Assembly: GCA_964590495.1 (NCBI GenBank)
Contig: CAZPWQ010000123.1
Coordinates: 1-10,314 of the forward strand
DNA from: CAZPWQ01 sp964590495
Lineage (GTDB): Bacteria; Bacteroidota; Rhodothermia; Balneolales; Balneolaceae
DNA: 10,314 bases
Reading direction: 5' to 3'
Shown: in pieces, positions 1 to 7,324 of the stretch
How positions within the stretch are numbered: position 1 is the first letter of the stretch
Layout: each line of letters starts with the position of its first letter
Program-made: the position numbers and the translations under genes
Notes under the pieces: model-generated
The model's input: only the letters and a program-made list of their open reading frames with translations
Told to the model about the DNA's origin: nothing
The model's database searches: none

Positions 1-1797
1 GCCGGTTATCTTCAGGCACTGCCGGGCATTGTTACGATGGGTGACAGGGGAGGGCAGTTTTATATCAGGGGTGGCACACCAACGGAGAATATGGTACTCG
101 TGGATGGAACAATGATTTTTCAACCGTTCCATATTCTTGGTTTTTTCTCCGTATTTCCGGCTGACCTGGTAAGGGAAGTTGATTTTTATGCGGGCGGTTT
201 TAGTCCAAGGTACAGCGGACGCCTTTCCTCGGTGCTCGATGTTAAAATGAGGGATGGAGATCGTTACCGTTCAAGCGGATCGGCAAATGTCAGCCCCTTT
301 GTAGGGGAAGTACTTGTTGAGGGTCCTATAAAGGAGAAAAGCTCCTCCTTTATCGTATCAACCCGGCGATCCCTGATCGAATACAGCAGTCCCTGGTTTT
401 TGAAAAAAGATCAGCCTGTCCGGTTCGACAGTCAATATTTTAAATTCAGTCATTTTGGAGTTCAGGATACACGTTGTTCCGCGATGGGACTTCGCACCCA
501 CGACCGCGGACAATTGGATTTTGAAGATGGAGAGATATTCCAATGGAGAAATTTGCTGCTGGGCGGCCGGTGTATTGTATTGCCGAAAGGTTCTGATTTG
601 CTGTTTGATATTAATACAGGCTTCTCCCACGTATCAAACAGTGTGGGTAATAGCCAGGACCCCGGCCGCTTTTCACGGATAACACGCTTTAACCTGGATG
701 TAAATCTTACAAGATATATCCGGAAAATGCGCTTCAACTACGGATTGTTCGTTCATATTAATACCCTGGATTATGATTTAAGTGATCAGTTTTTTCTCCC
801 CCGGCAGGCGAGTGCTCACAGGCTTAGCGGGGGAGGTTATATAGAAGCTATTATTCCGCTGGGTGAACAGATCCGGTTTTATCCGGGGACAGTATTGACC
901 ATATTCCGTGAAAATTACAAACCTTCTCTTGAGCCGCGAACCAGGATTTCATGGGAGCCGCCTGCTCTCGAAGATGCAGAACTTAACTTTTCCTTCGGCC
1001 GTTACACTCAATCACTGGTAGGCCTCAGCGATACCAGGGATGCAAGTTCGCTCTTTACCGCATGGTTGGCTGAATCACCGGGAGGGTCACGAATGGAGTC
1101 CATCCACGGACTTGTGGGATGGCGTCAGGCTCTGGGAGGTAGTTTTTTTATATCATTTGAGGGATATCATAAATGGTTACGAAATCTTCCGGTGGCTCTA
1201 TGGAGCACTCTTGCTGAGTTTACCACAGATCTTGCTCTCGCCAATGGACGTTCATACGGCAGTGACGTCCGCCTGGAGTACAATAAAAACCCGTTCTATG
1301 GTTTTGTCGGGTATGGATACTCCTGGACCGAATATAAATCAGCACAGAATCATTTTAATATCTGGTTCGGTGAACCGGTACAACGTTATCATCCACCTCA
1401 TGATCGCCGCCACCAGGTTAACGGACTGTTAAGTGTGGAACTCGGAAAATATACAACCTCACTCCGGTGGGAACTCGGCAGCGGTCTGCCGTTTACCCGG
1501 CCGATAGGCTTTGACGAGACTTTCTTATACAATGAAAAACTGCCTGATCTTGAACGGGAATTCGGTACTTCCAGGGTCATTCTCGAAAAACCGTACCAGG
1601 GACGAACTCCTCTGTATCATCGCCTGGATTTTTCCCTGGAACGGGTATTTACCTTTGACAGGGCAGAACTGGCTCTGCAGGTAGGAGCTGTTAATATGTA
1701 TGATCAAACCAACCTTTTTTACTATGACGTCTATACACACCGGCGGATCGATCAGCTTCCGCTTGCACCATACCTGTCACTAAAACTCGGGTACTGA
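1..1797 (+). CDS. TonB-dependent outer-membrane receptor, C-terminal part (5' end outside window)
   Basis: The reading frame is open from base 1 and ends at TGA 1795-1797, giving 598 visible residues. An internal ATG at 37 is not the true start, because coding similarity continues upstream of it. The first ~85 residues are the end of a plug domain: LPGIV, then GGQFYIRGG, ENMVLVDG, and the FYAGGFSPRYSGRLSSVLDV segment typical of Bacteroidota receptors. The rest is a beta-barrel rich in alternating and aromatic residues. It ends in a strand with a C-terminal tyrosine (YLSLKLGY), as expected for insertion by the BAM machinery. Family knowledge says such receptors import large substrates across the outer membrane with TonB/ExbBD energy, and members paired with DUF4249 proteins often carry an N-terminal carboxypeptidase-regulatory-like domain, which would lie off the window. 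The next gene overlaps the stop codon. The substrate is unknown. No frameshift is visible. Confidence 0.95.
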   Translation, partial: AGYLQALPGIVTMGDRGGQFYIRGGTPTENMVLVDGTMIFQPFHILGFFSVFPADLVREVDFYAGGFSPRYSGRLSSVLDVKMRDGDRYRSSGSANVSPFVGEVLVEGPIKEKSSSFIVSTRRSLIEYSSPWFLKKDQPVRFDSQYFKFSHFGVQDTRCSAMGLRTHDRGQLDFEDGEIFQWRNLLLGGRCIVLPKGSDLLFDINTGFSHVSNSVGNSQDPGRFSRITRFNLDVNLTRYIRKMRFNYGLFVHINTLDYDLSDQFFLPRQASAHRLSGGGYIEAIIPLGEQIRFYPGTVLTIFRENYKPSLEPRTRISWEPPALEDAELNFSFGRYTQSLVGLSDTRDASSLFTAWLAESPGGSRMESIHGLVGWRQALGGSFFISFEGYHKWLRNLPVALWSTLAEFTTDLALANGRSYGSDVRLEYNKNPFYGFVGYGYSWTEYKSAQNHFNIWFGEPVQRYHPPHDRRHQVNGLLSVELGKYTTSLRWELGSGLPFTRPIGFDETFLYNEKLPDLEREFGTSRVILEKPYQGRTPLYHRLDFSLERVFTFDRAELALQVGAVNMYDQTNLFYYDVYTHRRIDQLPLAPYLSLKLGY

Positions 1798-2702
1798 TGA
1801 AGAATGAGCCTTTAATTATATTAAATCATTCTATCACGTCCCGGAGTAAAAGGGTGATTAATTTCAGTTATTTAAAATATATCCTTCCCTTACTGATGAT
1901 ACTGTTGGGAGGCTGTGAGGAACAGTTTGTACCGGTACAGGAGAATGAACGACATTTCTTTTCAGTAAACGGTTACCTGGATGCCTCAGCAGATACCCAG
2001 TGGGTGCGTGTGATGCCGGTACGGGAAACACTTATACAGGAATCGGGGCTGCCTGTCCCGAAAGTAACCCTTCAGCACGTGGGAAGCAGTGAATCTGCGG
2101 TTATGCAGGATTCGCTGTTTCATTTTACCGATGGACGATATGCTTACAACTTCTGGACAACCATGCCTGTACAACCAGAGGAAACCTACCACCTTACCAT
2201 TGAAGGGCAGGATGAAAGAATAAGCAGTGCTGAAACCACACTTCCGAAAGATTTTCCCGCTCCCCAATTCCGTGAACCGGAGTTTGGAGCTGATATCCTG
2301 CTTGTGGAAGAGGTAGAGAGACTGGCCGATATACAGGTTTTCTTCCGGATACGTTTTACTGAAACCGGTAATGAGTTCCATGCTTCTTTTCCCTATCTGA
2401 CGTATAGTGTGCATATCTCGCCAGAGACCTACCGCATACCCATTAATCCCGAATTTGCCAAACAGCACATTATGGATATGCACTGCGATATAAGGGTACT
2501 TAAACGGGAAATCTTTATCGCTGCCGGAGGTCCTGACTGGCTCGATTTTCTGTCGCTTGACAAACATACCATCGCTTTACCGGATGGCGTATCCAATATA
2601 GAAAACGGAGTAGGATATTTCGGAGGTATTATCAGCAAAACATTTCCGTACATCAATACTGAAGGTGACAGTGGACTATTTAGTGTACAATGTCCCTCAT
2701 AA
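1797..2702 (+). CDS. DUF4249 family lipoprotein, partner of the upstream receptor
   Basis: This 301-residue protein starts at ATG 1797-1799, whose A is the last base of the receptor's TGA stop, so translation is probably coupled. An N-terminal hydrophobic stretch (residues ~27-39) ends in a lipobox LLGGC with the lipidated cysteine at residue 40. About 20 polar and basic residues come before it, which is long for a signal peptide, so the real start could be an internal codon. The body is beta-rich and ends with NIENGVGYFGGI, resembling the conserved C-terminal region of DUF4249 proteins. Family knowledge: these lipoproteins are commonly encoded next to TonB-dependent receptors, and their molecular role is not established. 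By analogy with SusD they may sit on the receptor and help capture substrate; that is inference. The family assignment rests on the lipobox, length, C-terminal motif and gene context, not on a profile search. Confidence 0.85.
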   Translation: MKNEPLIILNHSITSRSKRVINFSYLKYILPLLMILLGGCEEQFVPVQENERHFFSVNGYLDASADTQWVRVMPVRETLIQESGLPVPKVTLQHVGSSESAVMQDSLFHFTDGRYAYNFWTTMPVQPEETYHLTIEGQDERISSAETTLPKDFPAPQFREPEFGADILLVEEVERLADIQVFFRIRFTETGNEFHASFPYLTYSVHISPETYRIPINPEFAKQHIMDMHCDIRVLKREIFIAAGGPDWLDFLSLDKHTIALPDGVSNIENGVGYFGGIISKTFPYINTEGDSGLFSVQCPS

Positions 2703-2741
2703 AACTGGATTTCTCATTAAAAAAACAAGTTAAAGCTACAA

Positions 2742-2756
2742 GGGAGCTCCGCTCCC
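2742..2756. other. Short GC-rich hairpin after the DUF4249 gene
   Basis: GGGAGC at 2742-2747 pairs perfectly with GCTCCC at 2751-2756 around a 3-base loop, 39 bases after the DUF4249 stop. No T-run follows on the + strand, so it is not a standard intrinsic terminator. It might protect the 3' end of the receptor-DUF4249 transcript, or mark the edge of the repeat-like region. Confidence 0.4.
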
Positions 2757-2815
2757 GAATGCGCATTTACGGCCTGATTGTCCTTTCGAACCCTCTCCCC
2801 AAATTCCTCTACCAT

Positions 2816-2843
2816 ACGCTAGACCATTCGGTCTTGTAAGCGT
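2816..2843. other. Bulged hairpin, 10 pairs with a TGTA bulge
   Basis: ACGCTAGACC at 2816-2825 pairs with GGTCT at 2830-2834 and AGCGT at 2839-2843. The loop is ATTC and four unpaired bases, TGTA, lie at 2835-2838. The two five-pair halves are both perfect. There is no T-run after it. Its function is unknown; it is part of the structured intergenic block. Confidence 0.4.
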
Positions 2844-2872
2844 CAGTTTGTGCCGGGCTACTATTTATCTCG

Positions 2873-2893
2873 TCCCGGTGCTCTGCCCCGGGA
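2873..2893. other. GC-rich inverted repeat
   Basis: TCCCGG at 2873-2878 is complementary to CCGGGA at 2888-2893 with a 9-base spacer. No T-tract follows. It is probably part of the same intergenic repeat-like region rather than a terminator. Confidence 0.35.
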
Positions 2894-3073
2894 TGGAAAG
2901 ATAGTGGCTGCTCTGCTGCCAGTTATTGGAAATATTTTCCAAGTATAGTTGGGGCAGTTAATTAAAAAACTACTCTCATTATCATCCCTGTAGGAGTTAG
3001 ATAATTCGTTGAAAAAAGGCAGACAATGGACAAAGAATCCGGCCTTTGAATCGTTGGAGGGTACAGGCATAGA

Positions 3074-3163
3074 TTGGTGCGCGAGATGGATAATTTCACA
3101 CCGGTGTGATCTAAGAAATAACTGTCGGGCGTGAAGGACCATTGAAATTATCCCGCGTGCCGA
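3074..3163. other. Long bulged hairpin element with an internal 14-base palindrome
   Basis: GGATAATTTCA at 3088-3098 is perfectly complementary to TGAAATTATCC at 3143-3153 (11 pairs). Outside it, TTGGTGCGCG (3074-3083) can pair with CGCGTGCCGA (3154-3163) over ten further positions if G-U pairs are allowed, leaving only AGAT (3084-3087) as a bulge. As + strand RNA this makes a 21-pair bulged stem. TCACACCGGTGTGA at 3096-3109, a perfect 14-base palindrome, overlaps the inner end. The wobble pairs favour an RNA fold. It could be a small RNA, the structured part of a dispersed repeat, or a mobile-element end; the sequence alone does not decide. Confidence 0.45.
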
Positions 3164-3168
3164 CCGAA

Positions 3169-3203
3169 GCCGCCGACAAGGATTCATCAGCCGGTGGCTT
3201 TTT
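3169..3203 (+). terminator. Terminator-like hairpin after the long structured element
   Basis: GCCGCCG at 3169-3175 pairs with CGGTGGC at 3192-3198 (seven pairs, one of them G-T), followed directly by TTTTT at 3199-3203. The stem is GC-rich and the T-run is in the right place for the + strand. The 16-base loop is longer than usual, which weakens the call. It lies 5 bases after the long bulged hairpin and could end a transcript containing it. Confidence 0.35.
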
Positions 3204-3205
3204 GG

Positions 3206-3233
3206 GTTCGTTTTTGTCCACACAAAAAGGAAC
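3206..3233. other. Inverted repeat with A/T-rich core
   Basis: GTTC (3206-3209) pairs with GAAC (3230-3233), and TTTTTGT (3211-3217) pairs with ACAAAAA (3222-3228), separated by one G-G mismatch and closed by a CCAC loop. It lies directly after the terminator-like stem. It may be the continuation of the repeat element or an A/T-rich hairpin usable on either strand. Function unknown. Confidence 0.35.
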
Positions 3234-3474
3234 AAGAAAAGACCAGGATAAAGCTGCAATTTAATATCCAGCTGCAGATCCTGTCCAAAGGACTCCTTGG
3301 GAGAAACAAGTTCATGATGACACATCTTTATTTTATGTTACATATCCCACAAATTACAAATTCATCACTGCTTAAATTTTGTTAAATTACGCAAGCAAAA
3401 GGTTAATGGGATCATTAGTTCAGACATTGTGTGATTGGAATGGATTACTTCTATTTGTCCGGCATTTTATAAAA

Positions 3475-3558
3475 GAACGAACCGTATCCGTTCCGCAGGG
3501 AGCCGGGAAGGGTCCTGTAACCCTGTAAAAAGATCTCAAAACAGCTTTAGTCCCGGCT
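3475..3558 (+). promoter_or_regulatory. Possible structured 5' leader of the tandem CRTAC1-like genes
   Basis: Three stems can form just upstream of the TTG start at 3585. GAACG (3475-3479) pairs with CGTTC (3489-3493). AGCCGGGA (3501-3508) is perfectly complementary to TCCCGGCT (3551-3558). Between those outer arms, AGGGT (3509-3513) pairs with ACCCT (3520-3524). CCTGTAA also occurs twice, at 3514-3520 and 3522-3528, a spacing that could suit a dimeric regulator. No known riboswitch class is recognised. A single 8-base inverted repeat in a region this size could arise by chance, so this is tentative. Confidence 0.3.
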
Positions 3559-3584
3559 TAATCATTTGAAAACTTCAACAACCA

Positions 3585-6500
3585 TTGTATAAATCAATAG
3601 TATTTTACCTGATACTTTTCCTCGGCACCGTTTGGTTGATAACCGCTTGCACTGCACAACCCGAACTGGAATGGAATGAGGAGGAAGGGTACCGGTGGGC
3701 GGATATTTCCACCGGATTTTTCGGGCAAACCGGGTTCAGCAAACTTACCTCTTCACAGACGAATATTGCGTTCCGAAACGATGTCAAACAGGAGCTGGTA
3801 GAGGAAAACCGAAATTACCTCAACGGTTCAGGGGTAGCAGTCGCTGATGTGGACGGCGACGGATTTGCCGACATCTATTTTGCACGTCTCGACGGACCGA
3901 ACAAGCTTTACAGGAACATGGGCGATAACCGTTTTGAAGATATCACAGAAGAAGCTGGTGTGAGTCATGAAGGCTATAATTCCACCGGAGTTGCTTTTGC
4001 CGATGTTAACGGCGACGGCGATCCGGATTTGCTGATCGCATCTTTCGATAGTGCTAATTCCCTGTTTCTGAATGACGGTAATGGGCATTTTTCGCAGAAA
4101 GAGGATAGCGGTTTGAAATTCGGACACGGCAGTACCACTATAGCATTGGCTGATATAGACAGTGACGGTGATTTGGATTTGTATATTACAAATTATAAGG
4201 AAAAATCGGTCAGGGATATGTATGGTCAAAGGGAGCTGAGCCTGAACAGAACAATGAGGAAAGAGGGGGAATCCTACAAACTCATCCCACCTTTTGATGA
4301 ACATTATGGAATTATTCAAACCGAAGACGGGCAAGTATACCGGAACGAATACGGAGAGGTTGATGAATTATATATAAATGACGGGAACGGGCAATTTACT
4401 GTAGTTAATCCGGCAGATTATTTTTTCGACGCTGACGGAGATACTTTAGGCTTGCAAAGAGATTGGGGACTGACGGCCAAATTTCATGATTTGAATGGAG
4501 ATGGCCATCCTGATCTGTATGTCGCCAATGATTTCTGGACCCCGGACCGTTTTTGGATTAACAGAGGTGATGGTACGTTTAAATCCATTAACGGACAGAC
4601 GATACGAAACTACAGTTTTTCCTCGATGGGTGTCGACTTTTCAGACATAAACCGGGATAAAACCGTCGATTTTTTCGTAACAGAAATGCTCAGCCCAATT
4701 CATCAGCGGCGGATGCGTCAACTATCAGAACATTTGGAAGAAATAGATGGCCGGCCTCAGTATAACCGCAATTCCTTGTATTTAAACCGGGGTGATCATA
4801 CCTACGCTGAAATCTCCTACTATAGTGGGTTAGAAGCTACGGAATGGTCTTGGGCGACACGTTTTTTGGATATAGATTTAGATGGGTATGAAGACCTGCT
4901 GATTACCACCGGACATGCCTATGATTATCAGGATCTGGACACCCAGATTGAAACGGATGAAAGAACCTCTCAGTCACAGCAGACAAATAGTATTCTTGAA
5001 TATCCTTCTCTTGAACTTACAAATAAAGCTTTTCGGAACAATGGAGATTTGAGTTTTACAGACCAAAGCGGTGAATGGGGCTTTACCGAATCAGACGTTG
5101 CCCATGGGATGGCTGTGGCAGATTTGGATAATGACGGAGACCTCGATGTAGTTATTAATAGATTGAACAATATTGCAGCGGTATACCAGAACAAAACGAC
5201 AAATCCCCGACTGGGTGTACGGTTAAGCGGGAGGGAACCCAATACGCAGGCTATCGGAGCTAAGGTCGAGTTGCAAGGTGGTTCAGTCATACAAACGAAA
5301 GAAATAGCCGCCGGTGGTGACTATGTATCAGGTTCGGATCTCATGGTCTCGTTTGCCGCCGATCCTGACAATAGAAATCACAGGTTAGTTGTAACCTGGC
5401 CGGATGGGCAGAAAACTAAAGTAGACAGTATACACGCTAACAGGATGTATGTAATAGAAGAACCGGAAGCTTCTTCAATTACAGAGGCAGCAATGTCCGA
5501 AGATAATACTGAGGCGAAACCTGTTTTTGAAGATAGTCTGCACCAAATTGATCATCACCACCACGAAAACGAGTATGACGATTTCAGGTTTAGTCCGCTT
5601 TTACCTTACAAATTAAGTCGCCAGGGCCCTGGTGTGGCATGGCTGGATATAACGGGAGACGGCCGGGATAACCTGCTTGTCGGCTCAGGAAGGAATGGCA
5701 GACTGGCAATATTTGAAAACGGAGGGAAGGGCAATATGACAGCTGTGTCACCGGATGGACTGTCTCTGCCGGCACCCGGTGATCAGACGGCTATCATCGG
5801 CTGGAGAGAGGACGGCAATACACGGCTTGTAATTGGTAGCGCTAATTATGAGCAGGGAGATCCGAATGCTCCTTCTGCTTTTATCTACACTTTCAATGGT
5901 CGTCAGCCCCGGGATCAATCGGAATTGAAAAGATCACAGAACGAACTGCAGATAAAAAGAGATGCTATCCCGGGAATACTTTCTACAACGGGTCCGCTCG
6001 CGGCAGCGGATGTGGATGCGGATGGATATATAGACCTTTTTATAGGGGGCCGGTTTAAGCCCGGCCGGTACCCCGAGGATGCGGATTCACGGCTGTTTCG
6101 TAATAAGGGAGGAGCGTTCCATCTCGATAATTCTGCTTCGAGGATGTTTAGTGAACTTGGGTTGGTGACAGGAGCTGTATTTTCCGATCTGACACAAAAC
6201 GGATATCCGGACCTGCTGGTGAGTACCGAGTGGGGACCGCTTCGCCTGTTTGAAAATAACAAGGGACAATTCCGGGAAATCACAGATGAAATGGGTCTGT
6301 CCCAACAGCTGTCCGGGTGGTGGCAGGGAGTAGCAACCGGTGATTTTAATAATGACGGACGCCCTGATATTGTGGCTACAAACATGGGCCTGAACAGCCG
6401 GTATAAGATACGAGACAACCACGAGATCCGACTTTTTTATGAGGATGTTAATTTTGACGGACGGCTGGATATCATTGACAGTTATTATGATAAAGATATT

Positions 6501-7304
6501 GATTCCTATGTGCCCCGAAGAAGGTTGTATGACCTGAAATCGATCCCTGATGTTTTGAATCAAGTCAAGTCTCACCGGCAATTTGCCGGCTCTTCATTAG
6601 ACCGAATATTTAATAAAGACTTCAGCCGGATTCCTTACAAGCAGATAAACACATTGGAACATATGGTGTTTATCAATACCGGAGACAAATTTGAACCACA
6701 TCCGCTGCCTGCTGAGGCACAGTTTACGACAGGATCTCATGTGGGTGTGGCGGATGTTGATAATGACGGAAACGAAGATCTGTTTCTAAGCCAAAACTTT
6801 TTTGGATTTCCCAAACAATTTCCCCGGCAGGATGCAGGGCGTGGGCTCTTGTTGAAAGGTGATGGAGAAGGAAACTTTATACCGGTAGACGGATCAGAGA
6901 GCGGCATCAAAATCTATGGAGAACAACGCGGTGCGGCTTTTGGAGATGTAAATGAAGACAGAAAGGTTGATCTGGTTGTCACCCAGAATAGTGGAGCAAC
7001 AAAGTTGTACATTAACCAAACAACTCAAACAGGTTTGCAAGTGAGACTGATCGGCCCGCCGTCTAACCAGAATGCATTTGGTTCCGGTATCCGTATTATC
7101 TATGAGGATGGAAGCAAAGGTCCACAACGTGAACTTCGTGCTGGATCCGGCTATTGGTCTCAGGACAGCCCGACTCAGGTAATGGGGCTAAAAGACGAGC
7201 CATCCGCTATTGAAATAAAATGGTTCGACGGGTCAACAGAAATAGTGGAGGTTCCGGGTGGAAGTGAAGAGATTGAAATCAGTTATTCAGCAAAAGGGAA
7301 CTGA
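3585..7304 (+). CDS. CRTAC1-like lipoprotein with FG-GAP/VCBS repeats and two UnbV/ASPIC domains (paralog A)
   Basis: This is a 1239-residue predicted lipoprotein. A short hydrophobic signal (residues ~5-19) leads to a lipobox LITAC with Cys22. The start is TTG: an in-frame TGA lies at 3567-3569 and the first in-frame ATG is residue 112, past the signal. No Shine-Dalgarno sequence is evident. Module 1 has calcium-binding-type motifs at residues 88 (DVDGDGFAD), 140, 190, 302, 354, 429 and 513, then an UnbV/ASPIC domain at ~540-626 (IGAKVEL, AAGGDYVSGS, TWPDGQ). A linker leads to DHHHHENEYDDF (656-667). Module 2 has motifs at 809, 868, 920, 954, 1057 and 1121, then a second UnbV-like domain at ~1149-1235. 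Motifs at 354 (DINRDKTVD) and 1121 (DVNEDRKVD) lack the usual glycine. Family knowledge: such repeats form calcium-binding beta-propellers. The ligand is unknown; an extracellular or outer-membrane binding role is inferred. Confidence 0.93.
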   Translation: MYKSIVFYLILFLGTVWLITACTAQPELEWNEEEGYRWADISTGFFGQTGFSKLTSSQTNIAFRNDVKQELVEENRNYLNGSGVAVADVDGDGFADIYFARLDGPNKLYRNMGDNRFEDITEEAGVSHEGYNSTGVAFADVNGDGDPDLLIASFDSANSLFLNDGNGHFSQKEDSGLKFGHGSTTIALADIDSDGDLDLYITNYKEKSVRDMYGQRELSLNRTMRKEGESYKLIPPFDEHYGIIQTEDGQVYRNEYGEVDELYINDGNGQFTVVNPADYFFDADGDTLGLQRDWGLTAKFHDLNGDGHPDLYVANDFWTPDRFWINRGDGTFKSINGQTIRNYSFSSMGVDFSDINRDKTVDFFVTEMLSPIHQRRMRQLSEHLEEIDGRPQYNRNSLYLNRGDHTYAEISYYSGLEATEWSWATRFLDIDLDGYEDLLITTGHAYDYQDLDTQIETDERTSQSQQTNSILEYPSLELTNKAFRNNGDLSFTDQSGEWGFTESDVAHGMAVADLDNDGDLDVVINRLNNIAAVYQNKTTNPRLGVRLSGREPNTQAIGAKVELQGGSVIQTKEIAAGGDYVSGSDLMVSFAADPDNRNHRLVVTWPDGQKTKVDSIHANRMYVIEEPEASSITEAAMSEDNTEAKPVFEDSLHQIDHHHHENEYDDFRFSPLLPYKLSRQGPGVAWLDITGDGRDNLLVGSGRNGRLAIFENGGKGNMTAVSPDGLSLPAPGDQTAIIGWREDGNTRLVIGSANYEQGDPNAPSAFIYTFNGRQPRDQSELKRSQNELQIKRDAIPGILSTTGPLAAADVDADGYIDLFIGGRFKPGRYPEDADSRLFRNKGGAFHLDNSASRMFSELGLVTGAVFSDLTQNGYPDLLVSTEWGPLRLFENNKGQFREITDEMGLSQQLSGWWQGVATGDFNNDGRPDIVATNMGLNSRYKIRDNHEIRLFYEDVNFDGRLDIIDSYYDKDIDSYVPRRRLYDLKSIPDVLNQVKSHRQFAGSSLDRIFNKDFSRIPYKQINTLEHMVFINTGDKFEPHPLPAEAQFTTGSHVGVADVDNDGNEDLFLSQNFFGFPKQFPRQDAGRGLLLKGDGEGNFIPVDGSESGIKIYGEQRGAAFGDVNEDRKVDLVVTQNSGATKLYINQTTQTGLQVRLIGPPSNQNAFGSGIRIIYEDGSKGPQRELRAGSGYWSQDSPTQVMGLKDEPSAIEIKWFDGSTEIVEVPGGSEEIEISYSAKGN
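3858..3911 (+). repeat. Near-identical tract shared with paralog B (partner 7598-7651)
   Basis: Over 18 aligned codons (residues 92-109 in both proteins), 16 codons are identical and the other two change the amino acid. There are no synonymous differences, unlike neighbouring conserved stretches. This is a possible gene-conversion tract. Confidence 0.6.
6163..6218 (+). repeat. 56-base perfect repeat shared with paralog B (partner 9870-9925)
   Basis: All 56 bases are identical between the two genes. They cover 18 complete codons, residues 861-878 in A, including the DLTQNGYPD motif. Divergence resumes on both sides within a few codons. Confidence 0.85.
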
Positions 7305-7324
7305 CTCATTAATTATCTCAACAA

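Larger units (their letters stand above)
2703..3584. other. Long intergenic region, about 880 bases, probably non-coding and repeat-derived
   Basis: No frame here gives a convincing protein. The longest candidate, on the minus strand over 2861-3325, is low-complexity and matches nothing I recognise. Several stems are concentrated between 2742 and 3233 and are listed separately. Short fragments translate to odd strings such as WLFGFVFVHTKRNK (around 3195-3240) and SRPGALPRDGKIVAALLP (around 2868-2920). To my recollection these resemble spurious translations of dispersed intergenic repeats in Bacteroidota. I therefore infer one or more repeat copies or mobile-element remnants over roughly 2735-3335, with the promoter and leader of the next gene after that. 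No transposase or target-site duplication is visible. Confidence 0.5.

Noticed and set aside
2742..2756. Intrinsic terminator for the receptor-DUF4249 unit
   Set aside because: The stem is good but no T-run follows on the + strand, so it is kept only as a hairpin.
2861..3325. 154-codon minus-strand open frame in the intergenic region
   Set aside because: No recognisable domain, signal or family motif. It overlaps the bulged hairpin and terminator-like stem, and its composition looks like translated repeat DNA.
3194..3385. 63-codon plus-strand open frame starting MAFWVRFCPHKKEQ
   Set aside because: It starts inside the terminator-like stem and has no family features; more likely a chance translation of the repeat-like block.
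3370..3460. Bacteroidota-type promoter (TAnnTTTG with upstream TTTG) before paralog A
   Set aside because: AAATTTTG near 3380 and TCTATTTG near 3450 each miss the consensus at one base and neither has a matching upstream box at proper spacing.
3475..3560. Cobalamin or other known riboswitch in the leader of paralog A
   Set aside because: The GGGAGCCGGGAAGG region superficially recalls part of a cobalamin aptamer, but the B12 box and other conserved parts are missing.
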